From the NCBI GenBank assembly GCA_029204225.1, contig CM055111.1:2765029-2829028 (forward strand): a stretch of DNA of 64,000 bases, written 5' to 3'. The notes beneath the pieces are model-generated. The model saw only the letters and a program-made list of their open reading frames with translations, was not told the DNA's origin and did not search any database. The stretch is from Diphasiastrum complanatum. Taxonomy: Eukaryota; Streptophyta; Lycopodiopsida; Lycopodiales; Lycopodiaceae. This document shows, piece by piece, positions 35,140 through 46,520 of this stretch (position 1 is its first letter; every line of letters starts with the position of its first letter). The position numbers were made by a program, and so were the translations under genes.

Positions 35140-35825
35140 GCTCTCTCTTAAAGCGTGGTAGTTTGATGACTCCAAGACTACTCCTCTGTTTCTTGAACAA
35201 ACATTTGTCTAAGGCCTTTGTATAAATGTTAGCCACCATTTCCTTTGTTCCAATGAAAATAGTCTGCAGTATCTTCTTCTCGATCAGATCCCTTATCAAG
35301 TGATACTTGATTGCGATGTGTTTTGTTCTTGAGTGAAACACAAGATCCTTTGTCAGATGTCTTGTCCATCTGCAAAATCAAAGGCTCATTCCTTGTTTCA
35401 CCCAGTTCGTCAAGGAATTGTTTGAGCCAAATGATTTCATTAGCCATCTTTGTTGCTGCAATGTACTCTACTTCGTAGGATGACTGAGCCACAATGGTTT
35501 GCTTCTTGCTGACCCAGAGAATGGCTGCTCCTGACGCGATGGTGTATCCTCTTGAGACACTTTTGTAGTTGTCCTTGAGAGATGCCCAGCTAGCATCACT
35601 GTAGGAATGCATCTGGGACTCTGCATCACGAGAATAACACAAAAAAAAATCTTTCATTAATTGAAGGTATTGCAAAATTTGTTTCGTAATCTTCCAATGA
35701 GTTGAGCCTGGATTCATATAGAATTGGCTTATCCTGAACATGGCATAAGCAATGTCAGGATGTGTGTTATCTACAAGGTACATCAGTGATCCGATCAGCT
35801 TCCTATATGGTGTAAGATGCATCAA
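35129..35825 (-). pseudogene. Copia C RNase H region
   Basis: The frame covers the end of RT and RNase H: LIGSLMYL, HPDIAYAM, SDASWASLKD, KKQTIVAQSSYEVEY, then the terminal SSLGVIKLPRFKREL. The usual SSTEAEY is changed to SSYEVEY, losing a conserved Glu-Ala. Copia RNase H removes the RNA strand during reverse transcription. A frameshift near 35,330 splits the last part. Confidence 0.8.
35140..35152 (-). other. Polypurine tract of copia C
   Basis: Minus-strand TTTAAGAGAGAGC directly before the LTR start TGAAGAAAT. Confidence 0.7.
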
Positions 35826-35926
35826 TTCTTTTTTTTCTTAAGTCTTTAAACAGTCTTCATTCGTCACGACTGTTCTCGCAAGCATTGGAGTATTTGTTCT
35901 TTTGCAACTCATCATCCCAAAATCTT

Positions 35927-36639
35927 CTAGGATTTTCTAGGTATATCTGGACTAATGAAGGTATAATTTACCTCCCTCATAGTCTTGTCAACTTGTAAGC
36001 CAAGATAACATTTGGCTTTTCCCAGTTCTGCAATCTCGAAATGTTTTGAGATGTCATACTTCATCTCAACAATAAGTTTTGCACTTTTGCAGAATATCAA
36101 AGTGTTGTCCACATATACAACTACAATGATAATCTTTCCATCTATAATTCTTACATAAACATTGGAATCAGCCATTAGTGGCTTGAATCCCAAGGATTTC
36201 AGGACTTAATCTTTCTTCTTATACCATTGTCACGCTGATTGCTTCAGACCATAGATACTCTTGTGCATTCTACATGCATAAGTGGGAAGTGAATTTGAAA
36301 TGTAGCTTGGCGGTTGATCCATGTAGACCTCTTCGTCTAGCTCACCATCTTGACGTGAATCCTTAGATCATAAGCAACTGCATATGCAAACAGTAGATGT
36401 AGAGATGAACGTTTCATGACAAAAGAGAAGGTCTCAACATAGTCAATACCATACCTCTGAGAAAATCCCTTCGCTACAAGTCTGGCTTTATACTTAGAAA
36501 TATCTCCATTTGGTCCATACTTCAGCTTGTATACCCACTTGCATTTTACAGTCTTTCGCTTGTATAGTAATGGCAGCAACATCCAGGCCTGATTCTTCCT
36601 CATGGATTCCATCTCCTCATTCATGGCTTGGATCCATTT
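35927..36639 (-). pseudogene. Copia C reverse transcriptase, broken
   Basis: Two frames: 36,624-36,337 ([40 protein letters not shown]) and 36,193-35,927 (the palm with VVYVDNTLIF). Stops and a shift lie between them near SIYGLKQ. The catalytic YVDD box reads YVDN, losing the second aspartate, so the polymerase would be dead even without the stops. The gypsy insertion begins 16 bp upstream of the frame start. Confidence 0.85.
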
Positions 36640-36644
36640 GTCCT
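36640..36644. repeat. Gypsy D target-site duplication, left
   Basis: GTCCT, matched at 43,964-43,968. Confidence 0.85.
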
Positions 36645-37721
36645 TGTTACATACCTATGTAACTAGCAGTACTTCAGACCCCTAATAGTCCATTTAGTGT
36701 TGGGGGCTATATGACAAGGTACCCTTAGGATTAAGGATATGTGCCCTTGGATAAGGGCAGGCAAGTGACTATACCCTAGTTGGAGGTATGGGGTCACGTG
36801 ACCCTTGGATAAGGGGTACCCTTACTATTAAGGGTAGGTGTCTTAGATTACGGTACTAGTGTCCTTGATTAAGAGCAGGTAGGTGTCTATGCCTTGGATG
36901 GAGGTATGGAACCTAGTGAGGTGTTAGAAAGTCATTGGATGACTATTTTTCTAAACCTTGGGCCTCAACCTTGAACCATATCACTTTATTGGTCTAGGAC
37001 CAAAGTATACTTGCACAACTTGGGCAATGGGACCTAGTAGGAGGGCGCCCTTCTAAAGTGTCCATTGAGTCCCCAACTCCCACAAGAAAGGCATTCAAAG
37101 AGTCATAGGTTATGGAAGGAGTCTCTTGACATTCCATAAGCCTATGGAGGCTCTTGGAGATTCTTTAACTCCCCTAGGCTTCTCTCTCTCTCATTGGATG
37201 AGCATGGAACTCCATGGTGCATTGGGGGTCCATGGGCCATCTATATGAGGGTAGTAGGGCGCCCATTGTGGAGGAGAGATCTCTCTTGTTTGCTTGGCTT
37301 ATGCTCTAGTGTTGCTACTAGTGTGTAGAGTGCTTTCTTGTGGTAGTATGCTTGAGGTTTGGATCTTGCTTATGGTATGGGACATAAGTAGGGTTTGGAT
37401 CTTGAGTATGCTATGGAGTGTTGTGGTATGCTTGTGATTTGTTTATGGTTAGCAAGGGGGTGCTAGATAGGTCTTGCTTGGAGCTTGGATCTAGCTATGG
37501 TTGGGTGGTGAATACTTGAGGCCAGCTTGTTATCTATCTTTGTGTTTAAAGAGTAGGGACACAGGTGGAGGAGATATCCTTGGAGGCTTGCAGATCCTTA
37601 CTTGCAGGTGGAGGCATCCTAGCTTGGAGTTGGGAAGCATCTTGAAGCTTGCAGGTTGCTTGGAGGACATTTGGAGGCTCTACCTTGGATTTGGAGGATT
37701 TCCTAACCTCTACTTGTAAAA
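36645..37721 (+). repeat. 5' LTR of gypsy D
   Basis: Begins TGTTACATACC and ends CTTGTAAAA, one base before the PBS. Near-identical to 42,885-43,963. CATCTATATGAGG near 37,237 is the likeliest TATA box. Confidence 0.9.
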
Positions 37722-37722
37722 G

Positions 37723-37734
37723 TGGTATCAGAGC
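37723..37734 (+). other. Primer-binding site of gypsy D
   Basis: TGGTATCAGAGC, complementary to the 3' end of plant initiator-Met tRNA, one base after the LTR. Confidence 0.9.
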
Positions 37735-38772
37735 TAGACAAAGGATGGTAACCTTTCTAACCTTCTTCAAGTTCTATTAAGATCACCAACTATTTTTTTT
37801 TTTTTGGGAAGATTATAGGCTTTTCTAGTTGTAGGAAGCTTGTAGTTGAAGTACCCAATGAATCTAGTTCTCTTTGGAAGAGAGTAGTGATGCTTATAGA
37901 ATTGTTTAGGGGCTGATTTTTTATAATGTTAGAGAAGTTTTAAAGTGGGCTTTGGGTTTTTGAAAGTTTTTGAAAAAAAATTTGTGGGATAGGTAGAGGA
38001 AGTCTTCTTCTACATACACAAACTTTTTTTTGGCAAAAAGATTGATTCTAGCTATGTGTTTTGATCAAAACTAGTGTTTTTTTTGCATAAATGAAGTGTT
38101 TGAAGTTCTGATTTTCATTTCGAAGTTCTGTTTTTCAGACTGCAAATCTGAAAATCAGATCTGAAAAGTGAAGTTTTCATTCAAACTTCATTAGTTACAC
38201 CTTTCTATCTCCTAGTTTCATGAAGATGACAATGTAGGAAGGGAATGGTAGTGTAACTTTGTGCATAAAACAAGTTTTGGAATTCTGTTTTTTGTCATTT
38301 TGAAGTTCTGATTTTCAGACCTGTAAATCTGAAAATCAGATCTGAAAATTGAAATTTTCATAAAACTTCATTAGTTATCCATTTCTAGACACTAGTTTCT
38401 TGGTTTTGAAAATCTAGAATAGTGAGAAATGTGAAAACTTTGGTTGCTTTTGAAATGACAAATAGAATTGGAATGGGAATGGAATGGGAACTTTATGTAA
38501 ACATTATCTTGGATTAGTTGATTGAAGTTTACATAAAGATTTGGTTTTTATTTTTTGATTAAGGCAAATGTAGCTTGTTGTTGTTTTCCTCTTAAGCTTG
38601 GATTAAGCTTGCAAATAGTAGGCTTGGATTGAGCTTACAAACAATAAGATTAAATGATTAGAAGTAAATGCTTTTTATTTGCATTGGATGTAACAATTGA
38701 AGCATTTCTATCATTCTAATTTGAGCACTTGTTGTTGTATTTGCATAATAGGAAAACACACAAGCAACCCCA
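37735..38772 (+). other. Untranslated leader of gypsy D
   Basis: About 1 kb between PBS and gag. Contains two similar stretches with GAAGTTCTGATTTTCAGA and TCTGAAAATCAGATCTGAAAA, near 38,110-38,175 and 38,295-38,350. Each can fold on itself (CTGATTTTCAGA / TCTGAAAATCAG), a possible packaging or dimer structure. Confidence 0.5.
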
Positions 38773-39428
38773 ATGGATCAAACCAATGAAAACCCAACAT
38801 TTGATCTATCAAACCCATCCAATGTGGCACAAGCTCTTGAACTATTATACCAACAAATTCAAGCCACTAATAAGCAACTTCTTGAAACTAATCAAAGAAA
38901 CCAAGACTTAGAGTCTAAGTTAGCCAATCAGAAGAAACATGTAGTTCCACCTCCTGTAAAAGTGTTTAAGGGGGAGAAGAAGGATAGGAACTTACAAGTG
39001 GTAAGTTCTTGGCTGAATGTTTGGAACAAATACTTTGCCATGAACCAATTCCCTGAATCTGAGAAGTTATCCAACGTCATGACTTAGTTGCAAAGGGCAA
39101 TCAACCTTGTGCATGGGATGAATTTTGCAAGCTTTTTAGGGATTATTTTCTACCACTTTTAGATGACTATGAACACTTCCAAAAGTTGAGTCATCTAACC
39201 ATGAATAAAGGTTTGGAACAATTTATTCAAGATTTTCATGAGTACCTGAATCCACTTTATAGTGATATTCCACCTAAGGTACAAATGTTAATGTTTATTG
39301 ATGGGTTACCAAAAGATTATCAAGTGGATGTTCATAAGAACCATCCAAAAACCCTTAAAGATGCTATTAGGGATGCAAAATACTTTGATGACACACCTAA
39401 GCCACCTAGGGGTCAACAGCCTTTTTAA
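38773..39428 (+). pseudogene. Gypsy D gag, interrupted
   Basis: Starts MDQTNENPTFDLSNP with a Gln/Leu-rich coiled segment and the gag core (PVKVFKGEKKDRNLQ, WLNVWNKYF). It stops at TAG 39,085-39,087 and continues in another frame from 39,186 (LEQFIQDFHEYLNPLY, KDAIRDAKYFDD). The CCHC zinc knuckle expected before protease is missing; three tandem AATAATCAAGTT units stand at the gag-protease junction. Gag forms the particle that houses reverse transcription. Confidence 0.8.
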
Positions 39429-39465
39429 TAATCAAGTTAATAATCAAGTTAATAATCAAGTTGTT
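39426..39465 (+). repeat. Three tandem 12-bp units at gag-protease junction
   Basis: TAATCAAGTTAA is repeated three times, reading NNQV NNQV NNQV in the protease frame, where the zinc-knuckle region should be. Confidence 0.8.
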
Positions 39466-39708
39466 AATGTTCTTTTTGACATGGGATCCACTCATAACTT
39501 TATTAATGTAAATTTGGTGCAGACGCTAAACCTTCCTACCAAAAAAAGTGAGAAAAAATACCATGTGACAATGGCATCGGGAAGTAATTCCGATTTGATG
39601 GATTTTATTGTTCCTGATGTAGAATTGCACGTTCATGATTACTCTGAAAAACTAGAATTCCATGCTGTTCAATTAGCTAATGTAGATATTGTTCTTGGGC
39701 AACAATGA
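39466..39708 (+). pseudogene. Gypsy D aspartic protease
   Basis: VLFDMGSTHNFI contains the catalytic Asp; family members usually read DSGATHNF, so the Ser after Asp is Met here, which should weaken or abolish catalysis. The flap and VLGQQ segments follow, with a TGA at 39,706. It would cleave the gag-pol polyprotein. Confidence 0.8.
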
Positions 39709-40113
39709 CATTTTGATAAGAACAAATCATTGAGAATTGATTTTGTTGAAAAATCTTTATCTTTTATGCATGAGAATTCTTTAATTAAGATCAAGGCTAG
39801 TTTAAGTGTTGACACTAAAAATGTTAACCCTTATTCTGAACAAAAACTTAATTCTATTATGAAGAATTCTGATTTTAAAGTTTATTTATGTTTTCATAAT
39901 GATATCATTTGCTCCAATGATGAAGAACTTAACATAAATGCCATGAATATACCCATGAGAACACTACAGAATTTGAAGCCTATAATGAACTTAGGCAGGA
40001 ATTCAATGATGTTTTTTTAGACCTTCCTGTAGGTTTACCACCAGGAAAGGACAGTTGATCATAAAATTGACCTAATACCTGGAGCAATTTCAATTGCACA
40101 GCGTCCTTATAGG

Positions 40114-40878
40114 ATGAGTGAATCGGAAGAGGCTGAGGTAAATAGGCAATTACATGATTACCTGAAAAAGGGGTGGGTACAACCTAGTAAGTCTCCTTGG
40201 GCATCACCAGTGGTTCTGGTGGCCAAGAAGGATGGGACTATAAGGTTTTGCATCGACTATAAGAAATTGAACAAGGTAACCATTAAGAATAGATATCCAC
40301 TGCCGCGGATGGATGATCTAATAGACTATCTTGGTGGTGCTGGGTACTTTACCAAGATAGATTTAAGATCGGGCTATCATTAGATATGCATTAAGGCTGA
40401 AGATATACCAAAAACCGGGGTTCGAACTCGCTTTGGTCACTACGAATTTTTGGTGTTGCCTTTTGGTTTGACCAATGCATCGGCAACTTTCCAACAAATG
40501 ATGAACGATTTGTTCAGGCCATATTTGGGAAGATTCGTAGTGGTATTCTTAGATGATATCCTAGTGTTCAGTAAGACTTTGGCGGAACATAAAGAGCATC
40601 TTAGGATTGTCTTGGACATTCTAAGAAGGGAAAAGCTCTTTGCCAAGGAGTCTACGTGTGACTTTTTTGCTAAGGAATTGTCCTACTTGGGGCATAAGAT
40701 TTCCGAACGGGGGGTGGAGATTGAGGCTGAACGTATCCGGAGGGTTATTGATTGGCCTATTCTCACCACAGTTCGGGAAATCAAGTCTTTTTTGGGGTTT
40801 GTGGGATTTTTTTGTCGGCATATTCCCCAATTTGCTCGATTGGCATTTCCCCTTACCCAGGCCTTGAAAGGCTATTAG
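40114..40878 (+). pseudogene. Gypsy D reverse transcriptase
   Basis: The RT domain is nearly complete: [58 protein letters not shown] and the catalytic FLDD in VVVFLDDILVFS. A TAG at 40,381 (just after SGYH) and another TAG at 40,876 interrupt it; both look like single C-to-T changes of CAG. It would copy element RNA to DNA. Confidence 0.9.
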
Positions 40879-40908
40879 AAGCTAAGCCGGAGGGCTAAGA
40901 GTCCACTA

Positions 40909-41505
40909 GTGGTGTGGATGGAGGATATGAATAATTGTTTTGAGTTGCTTAAGAAAAGTGTCACTTCGGCACCAATACTAATCATTGGCGATCCTAATAA
41001 GACTTTTGTGGTTAGGACTGATGCCAGTGATTATGCTATTGGAGCTGTTTTGATGCAGGATGGACATCATGTGGCTTATGAAAGCAAGAAACTCAATCCT
41101 GCTCAGTCTAGGTATTGTACCTATGAGAAGAAACTGTTTGCAATTGTTCATTCCTTGAAAATTTGGCGACATTATTTGTATGGAGCCAGATTTGAAGTTT
41201 TGATGGATCATCAGACTCTTCGATATTTCTGTGATGCTACAGATTTAAAGGGGAGGCAAGCTAGATGGGCTGAGCTGATGCAAATCTTTGACTTTTCTAT
41301 ACGTTATTGTAAAGGAAGTCAAAATACTCTAGCGGATGCTTTGAGTCGGTTACCGGTTATTAATCAGTTGTGCTTTACTGTTATAGAACCGGAGTTGTTT
41401 CAGTCTCTTCAAGGACTATATGAGTCCGATCCTTTTTTTGGAAAGTATTGTACTTTCGGGGGTCGATTCAGGGTTGCAAGATTCCTCGAATCAGGGAAAG
41501 ACTGA
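40909..41505 (+). pseudogene. Gypsy D RNase H
   Basis: Contains VRTDASDYAIGAVL (first catalytic Asp), YEKKLFAIVHSLKIWRHYL and DHQTLRYF, then GSQNTLADALSR (late Asp region). It is open through 41,503 but the reading frame shifts near 41,430 relative to the integrase zinc finger. Degrades RNA in RNA-DNA hybrids. Confidence 0.9.
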
Positions 41506-42868
41506 AACAGATTTCCAAATTCGAAACAGGATTTTGTTTCGTAAAGGAAAGGTGTGTGTACCAGAGAATGACACTGTAAGGGCCCAAATCTTGCTTGAGT
41601 GTCATGATAGTCCATGCGCAGGACATCTAGGTATACAAAGAACACTTGACTTAGTTCGAAGGCAATTTTGGTGGCCTAAGATGAAAAGTCAGGTAGAGGC
41701 CTATGTACTTAAATGTACTAAGTGCCAGTTAAATAAAGCAGAGAGGCTAGAAGCTAGTGGCCTATTACATCCTTTAGATATTCCTACCGGAAAGTGAGAA
41801 AGTATATCTATGGATTTTGTGGTCAGGCTTCCACGTACAGGGAAGGGCCACGATTCGGTTTGGGTCATTGTTGACAGACTTACGAAGTTTGCTCAATTTA
41901 TCCCAACAAATACTATTGTTAAATCTTCAGAACTAGCTCAACTGTTTGTTAAGAAGCTTTTTTGACTGTACGGGCTGCCTTGCGATATTGTTAGTGACCG
42001 TGACCCAAAATTCACTGGGAATTTTTGGCAAGCAGTATTTGAAAAGTTGGAAACAACTTTAAGTTTAAGTTCTACAAATCATCCAGAATCAGACGGTCAA
42101 ACGGAAAGGACCAATCAGACAATGGAGGATATGCTTCGAGCATATGTGGGCCATCGGCAATCTGATTGGAAACAGTACCTTCCACTGGTGGAATTTGCAT
42201 ATAACAGTGCAAAACATTCAGCGACCAGATTCAGCCCTTTCATGGTTATGTATGGTTTTCAACCTCGATCACCAATTAGTGTTGGCATGAAAAACCTACG
42301 GGTGCAAGCCACAGCTGATTTCCTTGCGGATATGCAAGAAATGCGACAGCTGGCTAAAGATAGCATAAGAAGTGCCCAGGACAGAGCAAGGCACTATGTT
42401 GATCTATTTCGGAAGCACAAGGTATTCATGGTCAACGACTGGGTGTTTTTTAGAGTCCCTATTCACTCTAGGGGCTTGAAAACTATTAAGTGTGCAAAGT
42501 TGGCACCTAGGTATTGCGGTCCTTTTAAGGTTATCCAAGTGATAAACAAGGTCGCATACAAACTAGAACTTCCAGCTAACGTTGGAATTCATCCTGTTTT
42601 TCACGTTAGTAAGTTGAAACCCTCGTTGGGGGTTGGGGAGACCCTGGTCCCTATGGAAGATCTAGTGGAACTTCTTCGTGATGAGTCCATGAGTGGACCA
42701 CCTGAACCCGAGGCGATTGTTAATAGCCGGCAGAGAACTCTACGAAGTAGAGTGCTTCGAGAATTTCTAGTCAGGTGGAGGGGCAAATCAGAAGAGGAGA
42801 ATACCTGGGAAAAGGAGGCTGATCTCCAAAAGAATTTTCCAAATTTTTCCCTACAACGAAAAATTTAA
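41420..42868 (+). pseudogene. Gypsy D integrase with C-terminal chromodomain
   Basis: The zinc finger HHCC is visible (CHDSPCAGHLGIQRT, CTKCQLN). The core has Asp in MDFVVRLP, Asp in SDRDPKF and Glu in DGQTERTNQ. TGA stops at 41,795 and 41,963 cut the core. The 273-codon C-terminal frame continues to 42,868, with the GPF/KVAYKLELP region and a chromodomain (FLVRWRGKSEEENTWE). That domain marks chromoviruses, which use it to bind histone marks at insertion sites. Confidence 0.9.
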
Positions 42869-42871
42869 GTT

Positions 42872-42884
42872 TAGGGGGAAGGAA
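42872..42884 (+). other. Polypurine tract of gypsy D
   Basis: TAGGGGGAAGGAA immediately before the 3' LTR. Confidence 0.85.
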
Positions 42885-43963
42885 TGTTACATACCTATGT
42901 AACTAGCAGTACTTCAGACCCCTAATAGTCCATTTAGTGTTGGGGGCTATATGACAAGGTACCCTTAGGATTAAGGGTATGTGCCCTTGGATAAGGGCAA
43001 GCAAGTGACTATACCTTAGTTGGAGGTATGGGGTCACGTGACCCTTGGATAAGGGGTACCCTTACTATTAAGGGTAGGTGTCTTAGATTAAGGTACTAGT
43101 GTCCTTGATTAAGGGCAGGTAGGTGTCTATGCCTTGGATGGAGGTATGGAACCTAGTGAGGTGTTAGAAAGTCATTGGATGACTATTTTTCTAAACCTTG
43201 GGCCTCAACCTTGAACCATATCACTTTATTGGTCTAGGACCAAAGTATACTTGCACAACTTGGGCAATGGGACCTAGTAGGAGGGCGCCCTTCTAAAGTG
43301 TCCATTGAGTCCCCAACTCCCACAAGAAAGGCATTCAAAGAGTCATAGGTTATGGAAGGAGTCTCTTGACATTCCATAAGCCTATGGAGGCTCTTGGAGA
43401 TTCTTTAACTCCCCTAGGCTTCTCTCTCTCTCTCATTGGATGAGCATGGAACTCCATGGTGCATTGGGGGTCCATCGGCCATCTGTATGAGGGTAGTAGG
43501 GCGCCCATTGTGGAGGAGAGATCTCTCTTGTTTGCTTGGCTTATGCTCTAGTGTTGCTACTAGTGTGTAGAGTGCTTTCTTGTGGTAGTATGCTTGAGGT
43601 TTGGATCTTGCTTATGGTATGGGACATAAGTAGGGTTTGGATCTTGAGTATGCTATGGAGTGTTGTGGTATGCTTGTGATTTGTTTATGGTTAGCAAGGG
43701 GGTGCTAGATAGGTCTTGCTTGGAGCTTGGATCTAGCTATGGTTGGGTGGTGAATACTTGAGGCCAGCTTGTTATCTATCTTTGTGTTTAAAGAGTAGGG
43801 ACACAGGTGGAGGAGAGATCCTTGGAGGCTTGTAGATCCTTACTTGCAGGTGGAGGCATCCTAGCTTGGAGTTGGGAAGCATCTTGAAGCTTGCAGGTTG
43901 CTTGGAGGACATTTGGAGGCTCTACCTTGGATTTGGAGGACTTCCTAACCTCTACTTGTAAAA
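42885..43963 (+). repeat. 3' LTR of gypsy D
   Basis: Near-identical to 36,645-37,721; one extra TC in a CT run and about ten substitutions. Followed by the TSD GTCCT at 43,964-43,968. Confidence 0.9.
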
Positions 43964-43968
43964 GTCCT

Positions 43969-44668
43969 TCTCTGGACATTCAATTGCTTCTTCGAATGTT
44001 TTTGGTTCTCTGCTGAATCCACAAAACTCTTTTGATGTAGAAGCTGAGATGCTTGGCACAAATCTTTTTGGCGCTCTTCGTTCTCTTGTTGATCTTCTAG
44101 GAGATCCTTATAGAACTGCAATGCTCTTGTCTTTATCTGCTCTGCTAGGTCCAAAACCATTTTGGTTTACAAGTATTGTAGCAGTAGGCTAGCTTGCGAA
44201 TCTTTCTTTGTCTGATTCGTCACTCAAATGAGGTGCGACTCAAACATCTTCGTCTGAGTGTTCGTCCTCTGCTCCCTCTGTCATAGTTGGTAGATCATAG
44301 TACTGTCTTGCAAATACTTCATAACTGACAGGATCACGGTTGGCCATTATTCTGCTCTCATCAAATTTGACATCTCTAATTGTCTTCATTGTGTTTGTCT
44401 CTGGCATATAGACTCTATAGTATGACAAATGATTGTCATATCCTACAAGATATCCTTGTTCTGCTTTCTCATCAAGTTTCTTTCAAAGCTTATCAGGAAC
44501 ATGTGCATAAGCTGCACAAACAAAGATTCGGATGTGAGTCAAATTGGGTTCTCTACCCCACCATAATTCATGTGGTTGGGAACACCAATTTTTCCTCCTT
44601 CGCATTTGCATCTCACGCATGTCTGCTTGTTTCCACTCTACTGTTTCGACCTTCCTTTGTTCTTGCAT
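43969..44668 (-). pseudogene. Copia C integrase C-terminal part and spacer
   Basis: Minus-strand fragments: HELWWGREPNLTHIRIFVCA, AYAHVPDKL, YLVGYDNHLSYYRVYMPE and DVKFDESRI, typical of the region after the copia integrase core, then a Gln/Glu-rich spacer. It follows gag directly at about 44,640, so the interval coding zinc knuckle, protease and integrase core has been lost. The gypsy insertion interrupts it at 43,968. Confidence 0.8.
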
Positions 44669-45386
44669 TTGCCTTTGCTGGCTCCTTCTACTTGCTGATC
44701 TTGATCCTGCTTTCGATCTGACTCCCTCTTAGGCTTGAATTTCTTCTTTGTCTTCTCCTTGTTGCTGTATAGGGCTTGGTCAGAAGCATCCTTGTGATCA
44801 AGGTGCTCTCGAGCTTCAACTTCTTTTTGAATATCGACAACAACCTTTTCGAGTGTCATAGTAGGATCTTTTGCTAGCAGCGTTCTGGTTATCTGGAAGG
44901 ATCTTAGTAAAGCTCTCAACAGATAAGTGAGCTGCTTCTCTACTGATACTGCATTTTCTGTTCCAGAGTTGTGTAGTGAAAGAAATAGATCCTTCATTTT
45001 CCTAATGAAGGAAGTGAGGTCTTTACCATCCCACTGTAGGTTTGTCAGCTGATCTTCGAGCAACATGATCTGACTGCATGATTTCATCTGAAATCTTGTG
45101 AGAAATATATTCCACATCTCTTTCGCTTTAGATATTGTAGCCAGATCAGGAGTTAGGCTATCCTCGATGGATGAAGATAACACGGCTATTGCCTTGTCAT
45201 TATTCTCCCTCCATTCACGTAGCTCCTTGCTTGTAGTTGTAGGCATCTCCTTGTTGCCATTTACCCAAGGAGATAATCCTTTTCCCTTTAGTATCAGCGA
45301 GGTCTTAACTTTCCATGCTAAGAAATTAGATTATGATGAGTCGAGGATTGTACAGATCTTGGATTGTATGCTGCTTATTGAAGCCA
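44638..45386 (-). pseudogene. Copia C gag
   Basis: Starts MASISSIQSKICTILDSS, then an in-frame TAA near 45,332, then NFLAWKVKTSLILKGKG and a long open stretch. That stretch has the UBN2-type gag core (AKEMWNIFLTRFQMKS, LEDQLTNLQWDGKDLTSFI) and a basic tail. The CCHC knuckle is missing because of the adjacent deletion. Gag would build the virus-like particle. Confidence 0.85.
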
Positions 45387-45484
45387 TTACTGTGAATTGT
45401 GTTCTCACTTGTTGATGGTTCTTTGATTGAATGCTTAGCCTCCTAGATCTGATAGCTTTTCGGTTATGTCAGACTATGACAGGT

Positions 45485-45497
45485 GCTCTGATATCAC
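45485..45497 (-). other. Primer-binding site of copia C
   Basis: Minus-strand GTGATATCAGAGC, a variant of the initiator-Met tRNA complement, directly next to the LTR edge at 45,498. Confidence 0.75.
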
Positions 45498-46520
45498 TGA
45501 TGCAAAAAATAATAATGGAACGCAAATTTCAAATATCAATCAGGCTTTGAAATGAAACGAAACGAAACGAAACAAAGCGAAACTAGACGAAATGAAGCGA
45601 AGCGAAGCAAAACTTGAACAAGCTCTGATATTGACATTGCTAAAGCAAAATCAGATTAATCGCAAATGAAAACAATTTAGATGGATTTCAGATATTATTG
45701 TTGGTCATTGCCTGCTATATCATTCCTACAATCCTCCAGAAAGTAGACAGGCACTGCTAATCTACGTTATAGATTAATACAACATTCAACAAAACTGAAC
45801 CAGTGTGCGAAAATGATAAAACAAGTGAATGAGATGCACATGCGATAGCAGACAGTAGTTCATTCAAGATCAGACAAAATTGAGAGTGATATGTGCATAA
45901 TAGCTACAATATCATCTATAGATCCTCTTGATTTCAAGCACTGTATGACAAATCCACACATCACATTGGCGTGAGAGAAAATAGTGTTCTCTCACGAGTA
46001 GCGTCTCGCTTACTAGCAGACTTCTTGGATCTCCATAGATCCTGCTTATAAAATTGTCTCACTCACAGGCGGACTTCTATTCTATATATTTTCTATCTGC
46101 TACTGTATGTATTTTATAATCTAGTAATTGCATACATTTAGAGTAGCATATATGATTAGATAAATTAAACAATCTATAACTAATCATGGATTACAAGAGA
46201 GGTGAGTTAGGCACGTCCTAACGTTCTTCCGCTGATGTCATCATATCAGATCATGATTTCTGTACTTGGATGATCTTCCTGGTCCTTTGCAGCGTGAAGA
46301 TCAAAAGGTGTCGTGAAGATTTTTGTGTCGCTTTGAGTCGTTTGACTTTCACGTCGTCTGACTTTCTCCTGTTGTATCACGAACATTTTTCTTTCATGAA
46401 CATTTCGCATTCATGTCTTTCTGTCAAGATGTTCGCGAACATTTTTGCTTCGTGTCTTTTTGTCAAACTGAGAGCTGAAAGCTAGCAAAGCTTTGGTAAT
46501 TGAAACGTCTTGTTTCTTCA
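45498..46520 (-). repeat. 5' LTR of copia C (~1,023 bp)
   Basis: Plus-strand ends TGATGCAAAA and TTTCTTCA. 45,713-46,520 matches the truncated 3' LTR; 45,498-45,712 is unique to this copy. It includes a (GAAAC)n-like stretch at about 45,550-45,610. Confidence 0.75.

Larger units (their letters stand above)
36645..43963 (+). mobile_element. Ty3/gypsy chromovirus D, inserted in copia C
   Basis: A 7.3-kb LTR retrotransposon with 1,077- and 1,079-bp LTRs, PBS, gag, protease, RT, RNase H, integrase, chromodomain and PPT in Ty3/gypsy order, flanked by a perfect 5-bp TSD (GTCCT). The LTRs differ at only about ten positions plus one 2-bp indel, so insertion is fairly recent. Yet gag and pol carry several stops and frameshifts and the gag zinc knuckle is absent. 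It is non-autonomous today. Confidence 0.95.
34320..46520 (-). mobile_element. Copia element C, old, split by gypsy element D
   Basis: Minus-strand Ty1/copia. In element order it has the 5' LTR (46,520-45,498), PBS, gag, integrase C-terminal part, reverse transcriptase and RNase H pieces, PPT and a truncated 3' LTR (35,139-34,320). A gypsy element with its own TSD occupies 36,645-43,963 between the integrase-RT spacer and RT. The gag-to-integrase interval is deleted: zinc knuckle, protease and the integrase core are missing. Stops and frameshifts occur throughout, and the two LTRs differ at many positions, so it is clearly older than D. Confidence 0.85.

Noticed and set aside
41409-41645. Minus-strand frames across the gypsy and copia pol regions
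   Set aside because: Shadows of the true coding strands.
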